From Pyrinomonadaceae bacterium (lineage in GTDB: Bacteria; Acidobacteriota; Blastocatellia; Pyrinomonadales; Pyrinomonadaceae): a stretch of DNA of 64,000 bases. The stretch is from contig JAHCHG010000004.1 of NCBI GenBank assembly GCA_026129865.1, positions 186,001-250,000 of the forward strand. Reading direction: 5' to 3'. Made by a program: the position numbers and the translations under genes. Positions 1 through 7,711 of the stretch are shown piece by piece (the stretch's first letter is position 1; the number at the start of each line of letters is the position of its first letter). A model generated the notes under the pieces. The model made no database searches. It was not told the DNA's origin and saw nothing but the letters and a program-made list of their open reading frames with translations.

Positions 1-105
1 CGCTAAGATGATGTTCCGGGGAAAGTCGGTAAAGATTTTGTAAAAGCAGCTGTTCAGGAACTGTTGTTGTGAACGGCGCCGAAAACCGTTTAATAGATGC
101 GGCAT
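1..105 (-). CDS. Possible partial gene running off the left edge
   Basis: A reading frame starts with ATG at 105 on the minus strand and stays open to the window edge (35 codons, beginning MPHLLNGFRRR). It lies about 40 bases downstream of a good leftward promoter, which is the main reason to list it. No family is recognisable in so short a piece, and the Shine-Dalgarno sequence is weak. It could equally be an untranslated leader of a gene further left. Confidence 0.25.
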   Translation of the reverse strand, partial: MPHLLNGFRRRSQQQFLNSCFYKIFTDFPRNIILA

Positions 106-152
106 CTCGATCGAAGGATCGCAGAAAATCGGCTGAAAAAACCTTAAGCGCG

Positions 153-181
153 ATTATACACAATCCTAAAAGCGATGTGAA
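153..181 (-). promoter_or_regulatory. Sigma-70-type promoter, leftward
   Basis: Read on the minus strand, TTCACA (181-176) and a perfect TATAAT (158-153) are separated by exactly 17 bases. It lies just past the stop of the beta-lactamase-like gene and points out of the window, so it probably drives a gene beginning near base 105 or beyond the edge. Confidence 0.5.
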
Positions 182-194
182 TTTTCAAAAATTT

Positions 195-1169
195 TCATTT
201 TTTGAGCATATCTTTCAAAACCGCTCCGGCAATTTCCGGAATAATCGTCCGAACCTGCGCGTTATTTTTTGTAAACACGACGATCACGACCTCGACACCG
301 TCGGCAGTTTTTATGTAAGCAGCATCGTGCCGCGTCGAGCTTGTCCAGCCGGCTTTCGAATAAAGTTTTGCGTCTTTCAATCCCAGATCGATTAGTGCGA
401 TTCCGGTAAACCCGTGCGCCTGGTCGTCAATATCCTTCGTCGGCGCAAAGGGATCGCGTGCCATCAGATCAAGCATTTTTGCACTTCGTTCCTTTGAAAC
501 GAATTCTCCGCGTGCAATTTCGGCAAGCAGCCGCGCAGTGGCGTTCGTTGTCAGCATATTTCGGTTTTCGCCGCGAAAATTTCGAAATTGCTGCTCGCGA
601 CCGTATGCGTCTTCGCAATAGGTTTTTTGATTCACATTGATGTTTTCATAACCGAGCGACGAAAAGTATCTGTTGACGGCGTTTCGTTTGAATGACCATT
701 CCTGAAACTCTTTTTCCGGAAGTTCGCCGCCGCTCGAGGTGTCGGTTAAAACATCCAAAATATAATGCGTAGCGTCATTCGAAGAATCGACGATCATATC
801 CTTCAAGCCGCGCTCGAGTTCCGGGGTCAATTTGATCTTTCCGTCTTCAAGCCAGCGATGGATCGCTGCCAGATAGAACATTTTGACGACACTTGCCGGA
901 TAGATCTTCTGATCGCCGTTTACATCGGCATAAGTCATTGTTTTTAAGTCGATTACCGTCGCAGCGACATCTTCGGATTTAACATTTTTAACGGAATCAG
1001 CATCGATCGCTTTCGCCACAGCACTGGAAAGACTCTGCGCGAGCGTTTCCGAACGCTTGAACTTTTCTTCGAAACCGATCTTTTTACCGGTTGCCGTCAG
1101 ATCTTGACCTGCAGCTGCAGCAGAAAGCAGCACAAGCGACATAAAGATTGCAGTAAATGTTCGCATCAA
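195..1169 (-). CDS. Secreted beta-lactamase-like serine hydrolase
   Basis: This is an exported penicillin-recognising serine hydrolase of the class A beta-lactamase fold. A signal peptide covers about residues 1-21 (hydrophobic core, then AAAAGQ). The catalytic Ser-x-x-Lys motif is S93-V-V-K96, the second motif reads SSN at 129-131 (class A: SDN), and the third is KAG within SKAGWTSS instead of KTG. Near residue 205, ENRNMLTTNATARLL resembles the stretch after the class A omega loop, but a clear Glu166 equivalent is not obvious. Deacylation, and so true beta-lactamase activity, is therefore uncertain; a peptidoglycan or ester hydrolase is possible. AAGGAG sits 8 bases before the ATG. The gene is divergent from the permease. 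Confidence 0.85.
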   Translation of the reverse strand: MMRTFTAIFMSLVLLSAAAAGQDLTATGKKIGFEEKFKRSETLAQSLSSAVAKAIDADSVKNVKSEDVAATVIDLKTMTYADVNGDQKIYPASVVKMFYLAAIHRWLEDGKIKLTPELERGLKDMIVDSSNDATHYILDVLTDTSSGGELPEKEFQEWSFKRNAVNRYFSSLGYENINVNQKTYCEDAYGREQQFRNFRGENRNMLTTNATARLLAEIARGEFVSKERSAKMLDLMARDPFAPTKDIDDQAHGFTGIALIDLGLKDAKLYSKAGWTSSTRHDAAYIKTADGVEVVIVVFTKNNAQVRTIIPEIAGAVLKDMLKK

Positions 1170-1290
1170 TTAAACTCCTTCGAGACAGTTTTCAAATCTA
1201 CTATAAACCATCGTTCCGTAACAATTAAAAGTTCAAAACTGCTGAGAGCAATCGTGCGGTTTTGTTGTCCGGAAATATTTTAATACCGAT

Positions 1291-2583
1291 ATGCAGGAAG
1301 AAAAACTGATCCGCGGGATAAGCCGCAACGACCTAATCGCCATCACAATCAATACAATTATCGGCGCCGGAATTTTTGGTCTTCCGTCAAAGGTTAATGC
1401 GCTGATCGGCAGTTACAGTTTGATCGCGTTCGTAGTTTGCGCGCTGATCGTCGGATTTATCGTCCTCTGTTTTGCCGAAGTCAGCAGCCGGTTTGACTCA
1501 ACCGGCGGTTCGTATCTTTATGCAAATGAGGCATTTGGCTCGTTCGTCGGTTTCGAGGTCGGTTGGATGTATTGGATCGTCCGCGTTACGACATTTGCGG
1601 CGAACTGTAATCTGCTGGTCGCTTATCTGGGATTTTTTTACGACGGAGCAAATACGGGAACGAGTCGAATAGTCTTGGTCGCGTCGATCGTCACGGTCAT
1701 CTCTATCATAAATTTGGTCGGTGTCAGACCGTCGGCGATCGTCACTAATATTTTCACTGTCGGAAAGCTCGTCCCGCTCGTTATTTTTATCGTGGTCGGT
1801 CTGTTTTACATTCGACCCGAGAATTTTGTTTTTGATGTGGTGCCGGAAGCCGGAGCTTTTTCAGGCGCGGTGTTGATCCTGATCTATGCCTTCGTCGGTT
1901 TTGAGGTCGCTGCTATTCCGGCGGGTGAAACGAAAGATCCGCAGCGAAACGTGCCGATCGCGCTCCTTTCTGCCCTCGGGATTGTGGCGATACTTTATAT
2001 ATTGATTCAGATAGTTGCGATCGGAACTCTGCCGGGAATTGCTGCTTCCGAGCGTCCGCTGGCAGATGCGGCTGGAAAATTTCTCGGATTTTTCGGGGCT
2101 TCGTTCATCACCATCGGCGCGCTTATTTCGATCTTTGGAAATCTTAACGGCGGTTATTTGACTGCGTCGCGAATACCTTTCGCTATGGCTGTCCAGAAGG
2201 AATTGCCGGGATTTTTAGCCAAAGTTCATGAAAAATTCAAAACTCCGCATTTCGCGTTGATGATCACGTCGGTCGTGATCTTGATCTTTACCATCCGGAC
2301 ATCTTTTCTTGAAGCATTGACGATAAGCACGATCACCAGACTGCTTGTTTATGCAACGACCTGCGCCGCGCTGCCCGTTTTTCGTTTTAGAAAAGACGCT
2401 CCCGAGGCGAAATTTGTTGTTCCGTGGGGAACGTTAGCGGCGGTAATATCGCTCGGGTTGACGGGCTGGCTGCTGCTTTCGGTCAAGTTTAAGGAAGTCC
2501 AATTGATCGCGATCGTCGCCGTAATCGGCGCGGTATTGTTTGTCCTCCGCCGTTTTTGGAAGGCATCGAAAGTGAAGTCTTAG
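1291..2583 (+). CDS. APC-family amino acid permease
   Basis: This 430-residue integral membrane protein of the amino acid-polyamine-organocation superfamily imports or exchanges amino acids or related amines at the inner membrane. About twelve hydrophobic segments span the whole length. The first helix carries the family's unwound substrate motif as GAGIFGLP (about residues 26-33), and the sixth-helix region contains YAFVGFEVAAIPAGE (about 199-213), also typical. The substrate cannot be told from sequence. It is followed immediately by the palindromic repeat array, so it is probably transcribed alone. The ATG at 1291 lacks a clear Shine-Dalgarno sequence, but no better start precedes the first helix. 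Confidence 0.9.
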   Translation: MQEEKLIRGISRNDLIAITINTIIGAGIFGLPSKVNALIGSYSLIAFVVCALIVGFIVLCFAEVSSRFDSTGGSYLYANEAFGSFVGFEVGWMYWIVRVTTFAANCNLLVAYLGFFYDGANTGTSRIVLVASIVTVISIINLVGVRPSAIVTNIFTVGKLVPLVIFIVVGLFYIRPENFVFDVVPEAGAFSGAVLILIYAFVGFEVAAIPAGETKDPQRNVPIALLSALGIVAILYILIQIVAIGTLPGIAASERPLADAAGKFLGFFGASFITIGALISIFGNLNGGYLTASRIPFAMAVQKELPGFLAKVHEKFKTPHFALMITSVVILIFTIRTSFLEALTISTITRLLVYATTCAALPVFRFRKDAPEAKFVVPWGTLAAVISLGLTGWLLLSVKFKEVQLIAIVAVIGAVLFVLRRFWKASKVKS

Positions 2584-2693
2584 ATCCCATAGGGGAAATT
2601 AAAAGAATCGCTAGTTAGCTTTTTGATAATGCAAACAATTGACTGTGGAAATGCGCGGCAAAAAAATATCAGGCAGGCTCGAAGACTAAACGA

Positions 2694-3049
2694 GGCAGAA
2701 ACGCGACCGCCAGGGAGCGTGCGGTTCAAGGGCGGAAACGCGACCGCTAGGGAGCGTGCCCCACACTTCGCATTCCCGCTGCGCCGTTGACGGCGAACAT
2801 TTTGCACGCTTGCTTGCGCGCGCGTTTCTGCCCTTCCCGCGGCGGAAACGCGACCGCTAGGGAGCGTGCCACCACTCCGCATTCGCCGGGCTCCGTTGAC
2901 GGCGAGCATTTCGCACGCTTGCTGGCGCGCGCGTTTCTGCCCTTCCCGCGGCGGAAACGCGACCGCTAGGGAGCGTGCCTACGCTTTGAATTCTCGGACT
3001 CGGCTGACGGCGAGCATTTCGCACGCTTGCTGGCGCGCGCGTTTCTGCC
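2694..3049. repeat. Tandem array of long imperfect palindromes (REP/BIME-like)
   Basis: Two 29-base arms alternate. Arm A (ggcggaaacgcgaccgctag + ggagcgtgc) occurs at 2731-2759, 2841-2869 and 2950-2978, with a variant copy at 2694-2722. Arm B (gcacgcttgctggcgcgcgc + gtttctgcc) occurs at 2804-2832, 2913-2941 and 3021-3049. Arm B is nearly the reverse complement of arm A (about 23 of 29 bases), so each A-B pair can fold into a long hairpin. The spacing is 108-110 bases. Between the arms lie about 25 variable bases plus a conserved gacggcgagcattt. Short reading frames here follow the repeat and are not credible genes. Confidence 0.85.
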
Positions 3050-3072
3050 GTTAGATGCGTGCCCGGCGACAT

Positions 3073-3825
3073 TTATTTGCGATCCGCAGAACGTTCGAAA
3101 AGGTCGCGCAAGCCTTCAAGAATCAAGTTTTCTTCGACGCGGTCGATCGATACCGTATGCTGCGCAATCAATTTTGCGAATCCTCCGGTCGCGATGACCG
3201 GGCATTCGTTTCCCATCTTTTCCTTCATCCGCAAAATCACCCCTTCGGCAGCACCGACAACAGCAAACAACACTCCTGATTGAATTGAGGTGACAGTCGT
3301 GTTCCCGAATACATCGCCGCGCGCGGCGATCTCGATCGCGGGAAGTTTGGACGACCGTGAAGAGAGCGATTCCGCCATAGTTTTTGGTCCCGGAAAGATA
3401 ACTCCGCCGATATATTCATTTTGTGAATTTACCGCGTCGATCGTTACCGCGGTTCCGAAATCACAGACGATTACCGGAATTCCGACTCTTTCTTTGGCAG
3501 CAAAAGCGGCAACCAGACGATCGATTCCGCAGGTATTTTCGGGAAAATATTTTACAGAAAAACCAAAGTCGAAACTATGATCGACCGAAACCGGATCGAT
3601 TCCGTAAATTCGAAAAAACATTTCTCGAATCTCCGTTTCGATCTCGGGTACTACAGACGAAATGATGATCGAATCGACCTTTTCAGGCAGAAATTTTTCT
3701 AAATTCGTAAAAGTTGACGTCAGGTCTCTGCGAACGGTTGGCAGCGCAAATCTGTTTACGAGCGCTTTTTCGTTAAAAACGCCAAATTTTATTGAAGTAT
3801 TTCCCGCATCAACCGTTAAAAGCAT
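3073..3825 (-). CDS. coaX: Type III pantothenate kinase
   Basis: CoaX phosphorylates pantothenate with ATP, the first committed step of coenzyme A synthesis, and is the form not inhibited by CoA. The N-terminus MLLTVDAGNTSIKFGVF is the family's phosphate-binding strand with the conserved DxGNT. Further ASKHA-fold motifs are VVCDFGTAVTIDAV (the second Asp and a Thr-rich loop) and GGVIFPGP; the C-terminal part carries VIATGGFAKL. The start at 3825 gives 250 residues, the usual family length; an upstream in-frame ATG at 3861 would add twelve unconserved residues. The gene ends a leftward group after birA and the acidic protein. BirA followed by CoaX is a common order in bacteria. Confidence 0.93.
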   Translation of the reverse strand: MLLTVDAGNTSIKFGVFNEKALVNRFALPTVRRDLTSTFTNLEKFLPEKVDSIIISSVVPEIETEIREMFFRIYGIDPVSVDHSFDFGFSVKYFPENTCGIDRLVAAFAAKERVGIPVIVCDFGTAVTIDAVNSQNEYIGGVIFPGPKTMAESLSSRSSKLPAIEIAARGDVFGNTTVTSIQSGVLFAVVGAAEGVILRMKEKMGNECPVIATGGFAKLIAQHTVSIDRVEENLILEGLRDLFERSADRK

Positions 3826-3884
3826 GTTATGAAAAAAATAAAGCGGACAAAAAGTCCGCATTCATCTACACCTTATTGAAACTA

Positions 3885-4232
3885 TTACCCGCGCAGCGGT
3901 AATCCGTCGTAAACGACCGCCCAGCCGTTCGCGCGGCTCGTGCGAAGGCTCTTAGTAAACCATTCCATCGCCTTTTCCGGATCGTCGTAAAGCTGAACCG
4001 AAGGGTTAGGTTCGCGCGGATCCACGCGGCAGATCGCGCCGCCCTTGTTGGCGGTTTTTACGCATAACAGCGCCAGCATATTGTTCTTTTGGAGGATCGC
4101 GGTACGAATATTAACGTCCTGCAATTCAAACTCGTCAAATTCCGACGAATCCAGTTCGTCGAACTCTTCAAGTTCTTCCGTAAATTCGCCAAAATCCAGA
4201 TCTTCCGCTTCAAATTCAATATCGTCGTTCAT
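3885..4232 (-). CDS. Small acidic protein of unknown function
   Basis: No family was recognised for this 115-residue protein. Residues 1-40 are extremely acidic (MNDDIEFEAEDLDFGEF and more Glu/Asp with regular Phe/Leu) and probably disordered. Residues 41-115 look like a compact alpha/beta domain (NIRTAILQKNNMLALLCVKT, then EKAMEWFTKSLRTSRANGW). There is no signal peptide or membrane segment, so it is probably cytoplasmic. It sits between birA (52 bases upstream) and coaX (59 bases downstream) on the same strand and may be co-transcribed. The conserved-looking C-terminal half and the genomic position argue that it is a real gene. Confidence 0.7.
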   Translation of the reverse strand: MNDDIEFEAEDLDFGEFTEELEEFDELDSSEFDEFELQDVNIRTAILQKNNMLALLCVKTANKGGAICRVDPREPNPSVQLYDDPEKAMEWFTKSLRTSRANGWAVVYDGLPLRG

Positions 4233-4283
4233 AAAAAATCAATAAAAACTCCAAATACACGGTACACTTTCGGATGATAAAGT

Positions 4284-5099
4284 TCAATCTTGCGAAATAA
4301 CTGAAGGATTCTTGCGAATTCGGGTGACATCGCCCGCTTGAATTATTACAAGACCTTCGTCCGCCGTTTCGATCTTTAGCGCGCCCGTTTCCGTAATTCC
4401 GCTGGTTCGTCCCGAAATTGTTCGATCCGGAAGGGTGGCACGCACTTCTTTTCCGTTTGCATAACTCGACCGCTCGATCCATTCCTCGCAGGTCTTCTCA
4501 ACTCCATTCGGCAAGTGAAGTCCGGCGTATCGCGAGGAAAACTCCCCGATCAGAGATTGAAGAACGGTCTGTTTATCCGGCGGCGATCCTGTTTCGTTTT
4601 CGATTGACGTCGCCGTTTCACTTAGTTCCGGCGATATTGCGTTTCGACGCAAATTTATCCCGATTCCCAAAACGACAGCCATTCCATATTCTGAATCCGC
4701 AGTTTCGGCTAAGATTCCGGCGATCTTTTTTTCACCGACCAGGACGTCATTTGCCCATTTGATGTCGGGCGAAAGAGAAAAATTGGTGCGAAGACAATCG
4801 TAAACCGCGATCGCGCCGGCAAACGTCAGGAGCGGCAAATATCGGATTTCGATCGCCGGACGAAGCACGATGCTCAAATAAAGCCCGGCATTTTTCGGTG
4901 AGATCCATGTACGACCGTGCCGACCACGCCCCGCCGTCTGCGACTCGGCGACCACGCAGAGTCCTTCCTTTGCGCCTCTTTTTGCCTGATTTGCGGCTTC
5001 AAGATTCGTGGAATCGATCGATTCGAAGTTTAATATCGTGATGTCGATAGACGGATTTAATAACTCTGGAGTTGAAAAAACTAACCCGCCGGTTTCCAA
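4284..5099 (-). CDS. birA: Biotin--[acetyl-CoA carboxylase] ligase
   Basis: This enzyme makes biotinyl-AMP and attaches biotin to the carrier lysine of acetyl-CoA carboxylase. The catalytic domain starts with FESIDSTN, followed by the ATP/biotin loop AGRGRHGRTW (about residues 56-65), then DIKWANDVLV with the catalytic Lys, KKIAGILAE and GIGINLR. The small C-terminal SH3-like domain covers about residues 220-271. There is no N-terminal helix-turn-helix, so it is the monofunctional form and not a biotin repressor. The start is probably the TTG at 5099, because no ATG lies before the conserved core; this overlaps the end of egtD by 19 bases and suggests translational coupling. Confidence 0.93.
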   Translation of the reverse strand: METGGLVFSTPELLNPSIDITILNFESIDSTNLEAANQAKRGAKEGLCVVAESQTAGRGRHGRTWISPKNAGLYLSIVLRPAIEIRYLPLLTFAGAIAVYDCLRTNFSLSPDIKWANDVLVGEKKIAGILAETADSEYGMAVVLGIGINLRRNAISPELSETATSIENETGSPPDKQTVLQSLIGEFSSRYAGLHLPNGVEKTCEEWIERSSYANGKEVRATLPDRTISGRTSGITETGALKIETADEGLVIIQAGDVTRIRKNPSVISQD

Positions 5100-6052
5100 A
5101 GCGAGTTTGTATAAAACCTGTTTTCATCAAAAAAGTTTTTGCCGACATAGAAACCGCTCTCGGCAGCGAGACGTTCGATCATTCCGATCCCGTATTTTTG
5201 CGAAACCTCCATATAGATCGGCTCCCATTTTTTGAATTCAAAAGTTTTGCCGATCGCATCGATCGTAACGGTCTGGTTTTTTTGACTAATTAGAAACGAA
5301 CGCGCCGCACGTTCGAGCGGATGATAGCTGGCGTAATGCGAAAACTCTTCGATGTTAAAATCGGCGCCAAGTTCGCGATTGATTCGTTTTAGTAGGTTCA
5401 AGTTGAACTTTGCCGTAACGCCCTGCGAATCGTCATAGGCATTTAAGATAGTTTTCGGGTTTTTATGAAGATCGAATCCGATTAGCAGAAAATCGTGGTC
5501 GTTCATTACAAGCCGAAGTTTCCGGAAAAAGTCGAGCGCCTGCTCTTCGCTGAAATTCCCGACGTTCGAACCTAGAAATAAGATCACTTTTTTTCGCTGT
5601 GAGCGTTTTGAAAGGGTTTCGATTGTTTTAAAATAATCGCCCTGTTCCGGATTTATTTCTAGAGCCGGGAATTTCAAATGGAATTTGTCGGTCAAAAAAT
5701 TTAAAGCTTCTGCCGAAATATCAACCGGAATATAACGAAACTGCGCATTCCGTTCAATGAAATGGCTGACCAAGACAGAGGTTTTCAAGCCGTCGCCGGC
5801 GCCGAGCTCGATAAGATCAAATTCGCGTTCTCCGCCTTCGATCGTTTCAAAAATTTCCTGTGTAGAGTTGGTAAATATCTCAAGCTCGCTTCTGGTGAGG
5901 TAATATTCAGGCAATTTCATTATTTCCTGAAAAAGCCTTGAACCTTCGTCATCGTAAAAATATTTTGAAGATAAAAATTTCGGATCGGCGGAAAGACCCG
6001 TATCTATGTCTCCCGCGAAAGTCCCGTATTTGGTTCCGCTTGCGCTCTGCAT
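5081..6052 (-). CDS. egtD: L-histidine N-alpha-methyltransferase (EgtD)
   Basis: EgtD trimethylates histidine with S-adenosylmethionine to give hercynine, the precursor of ergothioneine. The N-terminal region has KYFYDDEGSRLFQEIMKLPEYY, split here as KYFYDDEGSRLFQEI and LPEYYLTRSE, typical of the family; the SAM-binding motif is IELGAGDG, and later LFLGSNVGN and the GFDLHKN loop match. The start chosen at 6052 (MQSASGTKYG) has AGGGGA upstream and gives 323 residues, very close to the 321 of the mycobacterial enzyme; in-frame ATGs at 6073 and 6139 lack a ribosome site. It lies directly downstream of egtB, so the pair forms a minimal ergothioneine operon. Confidence 0.93.
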   Translation of the reverse strand: MQSASGTKYGTFAGDIDTGLSADPKFLSSKYFYDDEGSRLFQEIMKLPEYYLTRSELEIFTNSTQEIFETIEGGEREFDLIELGAGDGLKTSVLVSHFIERNAQFRYIPVDISAEALNFLTDKFHLKFPALEINPEQGDYFKTIETLSKRSQRKKVILFLGSNVGNFSEEQALDFFRKLRLVMNDHDFLLIGFDLHKNPKTILNAYDDSQGVTAKFNLNLLKRINRELGADFNIEEFSHYASYHPLERAARSFLISQKNQTVTIDAIGKTFEFKKWEPIYMEVSQKYGIGMIERLAAESGFYVGKNFFDENRFYTNSLWKPAG

Positions 6053-6060
6053 TTTTGTTA

Positions 6061-6066
6061 TCCCCT
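6061..6066 (-). promoter_or_regulatory. Shine-Dalgarno that decides the egtD start
   Basis: On the minus strand AGGGGA lies about 8 bases before the ATG at 6052. The two alternative upstream ATG codons (6073, 6139) have no comparable sequence, so this site selects the 323-residue form. Confidence 0.6.
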
Positions 6067-6105
6067 GGTTCATTATTTTTAAGGTTTGAAATGATTTAAT
6101 TACTT

Positions 6106-7290
6106 TTATCGTGCTAAGCGGATGCCGGTAAACTGCCACCGCAGCGGCGGATGAAAAAAGTTTCGATATGTTTTGCGGCTGTGACCGTCCGGTGTAGCGA
6201 CCGAAGCGCCGCGCAGAACCATCTGATTTATCATAAATTTGCCGTTATATTCGCCGACCGCGCCCTCCGGCTTTTTGAATTTCGGATACGGCAAATATGC
6301 CGAATTCGTCCATTCCCAGCGCAATCCCCATTCGAACATTTCACTTGCAGCTTCCCATTCAAATTCAGTTGGCAGCCGCATTCCTTTCCATTCAGCGAAT
6401 GCCGCAGCTTCGTAATAGGAGATATGACAAACTGCGTTGTTTTCATTCAGTTTCCGCAGTCCGCCCAGCGTAAATTGATTCCATTCGCCGTTCTGATGGT
6501 TCCAGTAAAGCGGATGCGCGACCTTATTTTCGTTGACCCAATCCCAGCCTTCCGAATGCCATAAGCGGTGATCCGCATAACCGCCGTCTTCGATAAATTC
6601 CAGAAATTCACCGTTTGAAACGATGTTCGGGGAAATGGAAAAATCTTCCAGGAAAACGCGGTGACGTCCGAGCTCATTATCGAAATGAAATCCTTCGCCG
6701 GCAAATCCGATCTCGAAAATACCGCCTTCGATGTCGATCATTTCCGACGGTTCGACTTCGCCGATCTCGGCGAGAATAAAGTCGGGATGATAAGCAGGGA
6801 AAAGCGGATTGCAGCTAAGCGTGTATTTCAGATCGGTAACGAATAATTCCTGATGCTGCTGCTCGTGGTTCAATCCCAAAACTACAAGCTCTTTGACGGA
6901 AGCCGGAAGCGCGGTTTTCAGAAACGCCTCCATTTTTTCATCGACATATTTTCGGTACTCGAAAACTTGTTCAACCGTCGGTCGCGAAAGATCGCCCCGG
7001 TTGTCCCGCTTGGTTCGCTCGCCGATAGAGTTGTAATAACTGTTAAAAAGGAAGCCGAAATTCGAGTCAAATTCGCGATAGCCCTCAGAAAACTGCTTGA
7101 GGACCATTTCCTCAAAAAACCACGTTGTATGGGCAATGTTCCACTTCGGAGGGCTGACATCAACTATCGGCTGAGGAATGTAATCTTCAATGTTGAGAGG
7201 TTCGCACAGCTTTTCGGTTTTACCGCGAACATTTTGATAAAATCCGAGCAAACCGGACGTTTCAGTTATACCTTGCTTGATCCCTTGCAT
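6106..7290 (-). CDS. egtB: Ergothioneine sulfoxide synthase (EgtB)
   Basis: EgtB is the non-heme iron enzyme that joins hercynine to a thiol substrate with oxygen, forming the C-S bond of ergothioneine. An N-terminal DinB-like four-helix domain carries the iron ligands: H54 in NIAHTTWFFEE, and H142 and H146 in LNHEQQHQELF. The C-terminal half (from about residue 185) is a formylglycine-generating-enzyme-type domain with MRLPTEFEWEAA, EWTNSAYLPYP and RNFFHPPLRWQFTGIRLAR. At 394 residues it is slightly shorter than mycobacterial EgtB. An acidobacterial EgtB (Chloracidobacterium) is known to differ in active-site layout and may use cysteine directly; whether this one does cannot be settled by eye. 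egtD follows. Confidence 0.92.
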   Translation of the reverse strand: MQGIKQGITETSGLLGFYQNVRGKTEKLCEPLNIEDYIPQPIVDVSPPKWNIAHTTWFFEEMVLKQFSEGYREFDSNFGFLFNSYYNSIGERTKRDNRGDLSRPTVEQVFEYRKYVDEKMEAFLKTALPASVKELVVLGLNHEQQHQELFVTDLKYTLSCNPLFPAYHPDFILAEIGEVEPSEMIDIEGGIFEIGFAGEGFHFDNELGRHRVFLEDFSISPNIVSNGEFLEFIEDGGYADHRLWHSEGWDWVNENKVAHPLYWNHQNGEWNQFTLGGLRKLNENNAVCHISYYEAAAFAEWKGMRLPTEFEWEAASEMFEWGLRWEWTNSAYLPYPKFKKPEGAVGEYNGKFMINQMVLRGASVATPDGHSRKTYRNFFHPPLRWQFTGIRLAR

Positions 7291-7465
7291 TTGTTTATTA
7301 AACCAAACTCGCAGGAAAAATAGAAGAGGGAATATTTCATCTTTAGCTCACACAAACCGTCCAATGCGGGGAAAATTTTGCAAATTCGCCGGATTTCACG
7401 CGGAGAAAGACCGTCTGCCGTGTAGAAGAACGACAGCAGTCCGGAAAGAAATCTAACTGTTGTAT

Positions 7466-7699
7466 TTAACTTCCGACAGACGTCCTGAGTCGCTGAAGAC
7501 GCATCGACTCCCATTCGGAAACCTGACGAGCACGCCGGTTTTCGTAGGATGACGCGAGCATTGCGATCAAATCGTCGCTTTGGTTGGTGGTGTTTCGTAA
7601 GTTAGTTAAAGAAGTTTGCTGCGGAGGGTACGCTTTATAAGCTGATTCGGATTGTGCGCTGTAGTTTTCGGATAAATTGCTGTTTCTCTTGTTGACCAT
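7466..7699 (-). CDS. Small hypothetical protein with strong ribosome site
   Basis: This 77-residue protein belongs to no family that was recognised. It is polar and Ser/Asn/Gln/Arg rich (MVNKRNSNLSENYSAQSES, then DDLIAMLASSYENRRARQV, ending RLQRLRTSVGS). There is no signal peptide or membrane segment. The C-terminal 35 residues could form one or two basic amphipathic helices; the first half is probably disordered. A perfect AAGGAGG lies 5 bases before the ATG, the best ribosome site in this part of the window, which supports real and strong translation. It stands alone between egtB and leuS, divergent from leuS. Confidence 0.6.
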   Translation of the reverse strand: MVNKRNSNLSENYSAQSESAYKAYPPQQTSLTNLRNTTNQSDDLIAMLASSYENRRARQVSEWESMRLQRLRTSVGS

Positions 7700-7704
7700 C
7701 TTGC

Positions 7705-7711
7705 CCTCCTT
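7705..7711 (-). promoter_or_regulatory. Consensus Shine-Dalgarno (AAGGAGG)
   Basis: Minus-strand AAGGAGG is complementary to the 16S rRNA 3' end and lies 5 bases from the ATG at 7699. It is the main evidence that the 77-residue frame is translated. Confidence 0.7.

Noticed and set aside
195-1169. Calling the first gene an antibiotic-resistance beta-lactamase
   Set aside because: The third motif is KAG and a Glu166 equivalent is not clear, so only the fold and family are claimed.
2694-3049. CRISPR array
   Set aside because: Units are about 109 bases with two long alternating arms and only a short variable part; this does not match direct repeats with uniform 25-40 base spacers, and no cas genes are near.
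2580-3072. Several overlapping reading frames of 60-109 codons on both strands with repeated Ala/Arg-rich phrases
   Set aside because: They are translations of the palindromic repeat and repeat with its period; there is no ribosome site or family similarity.
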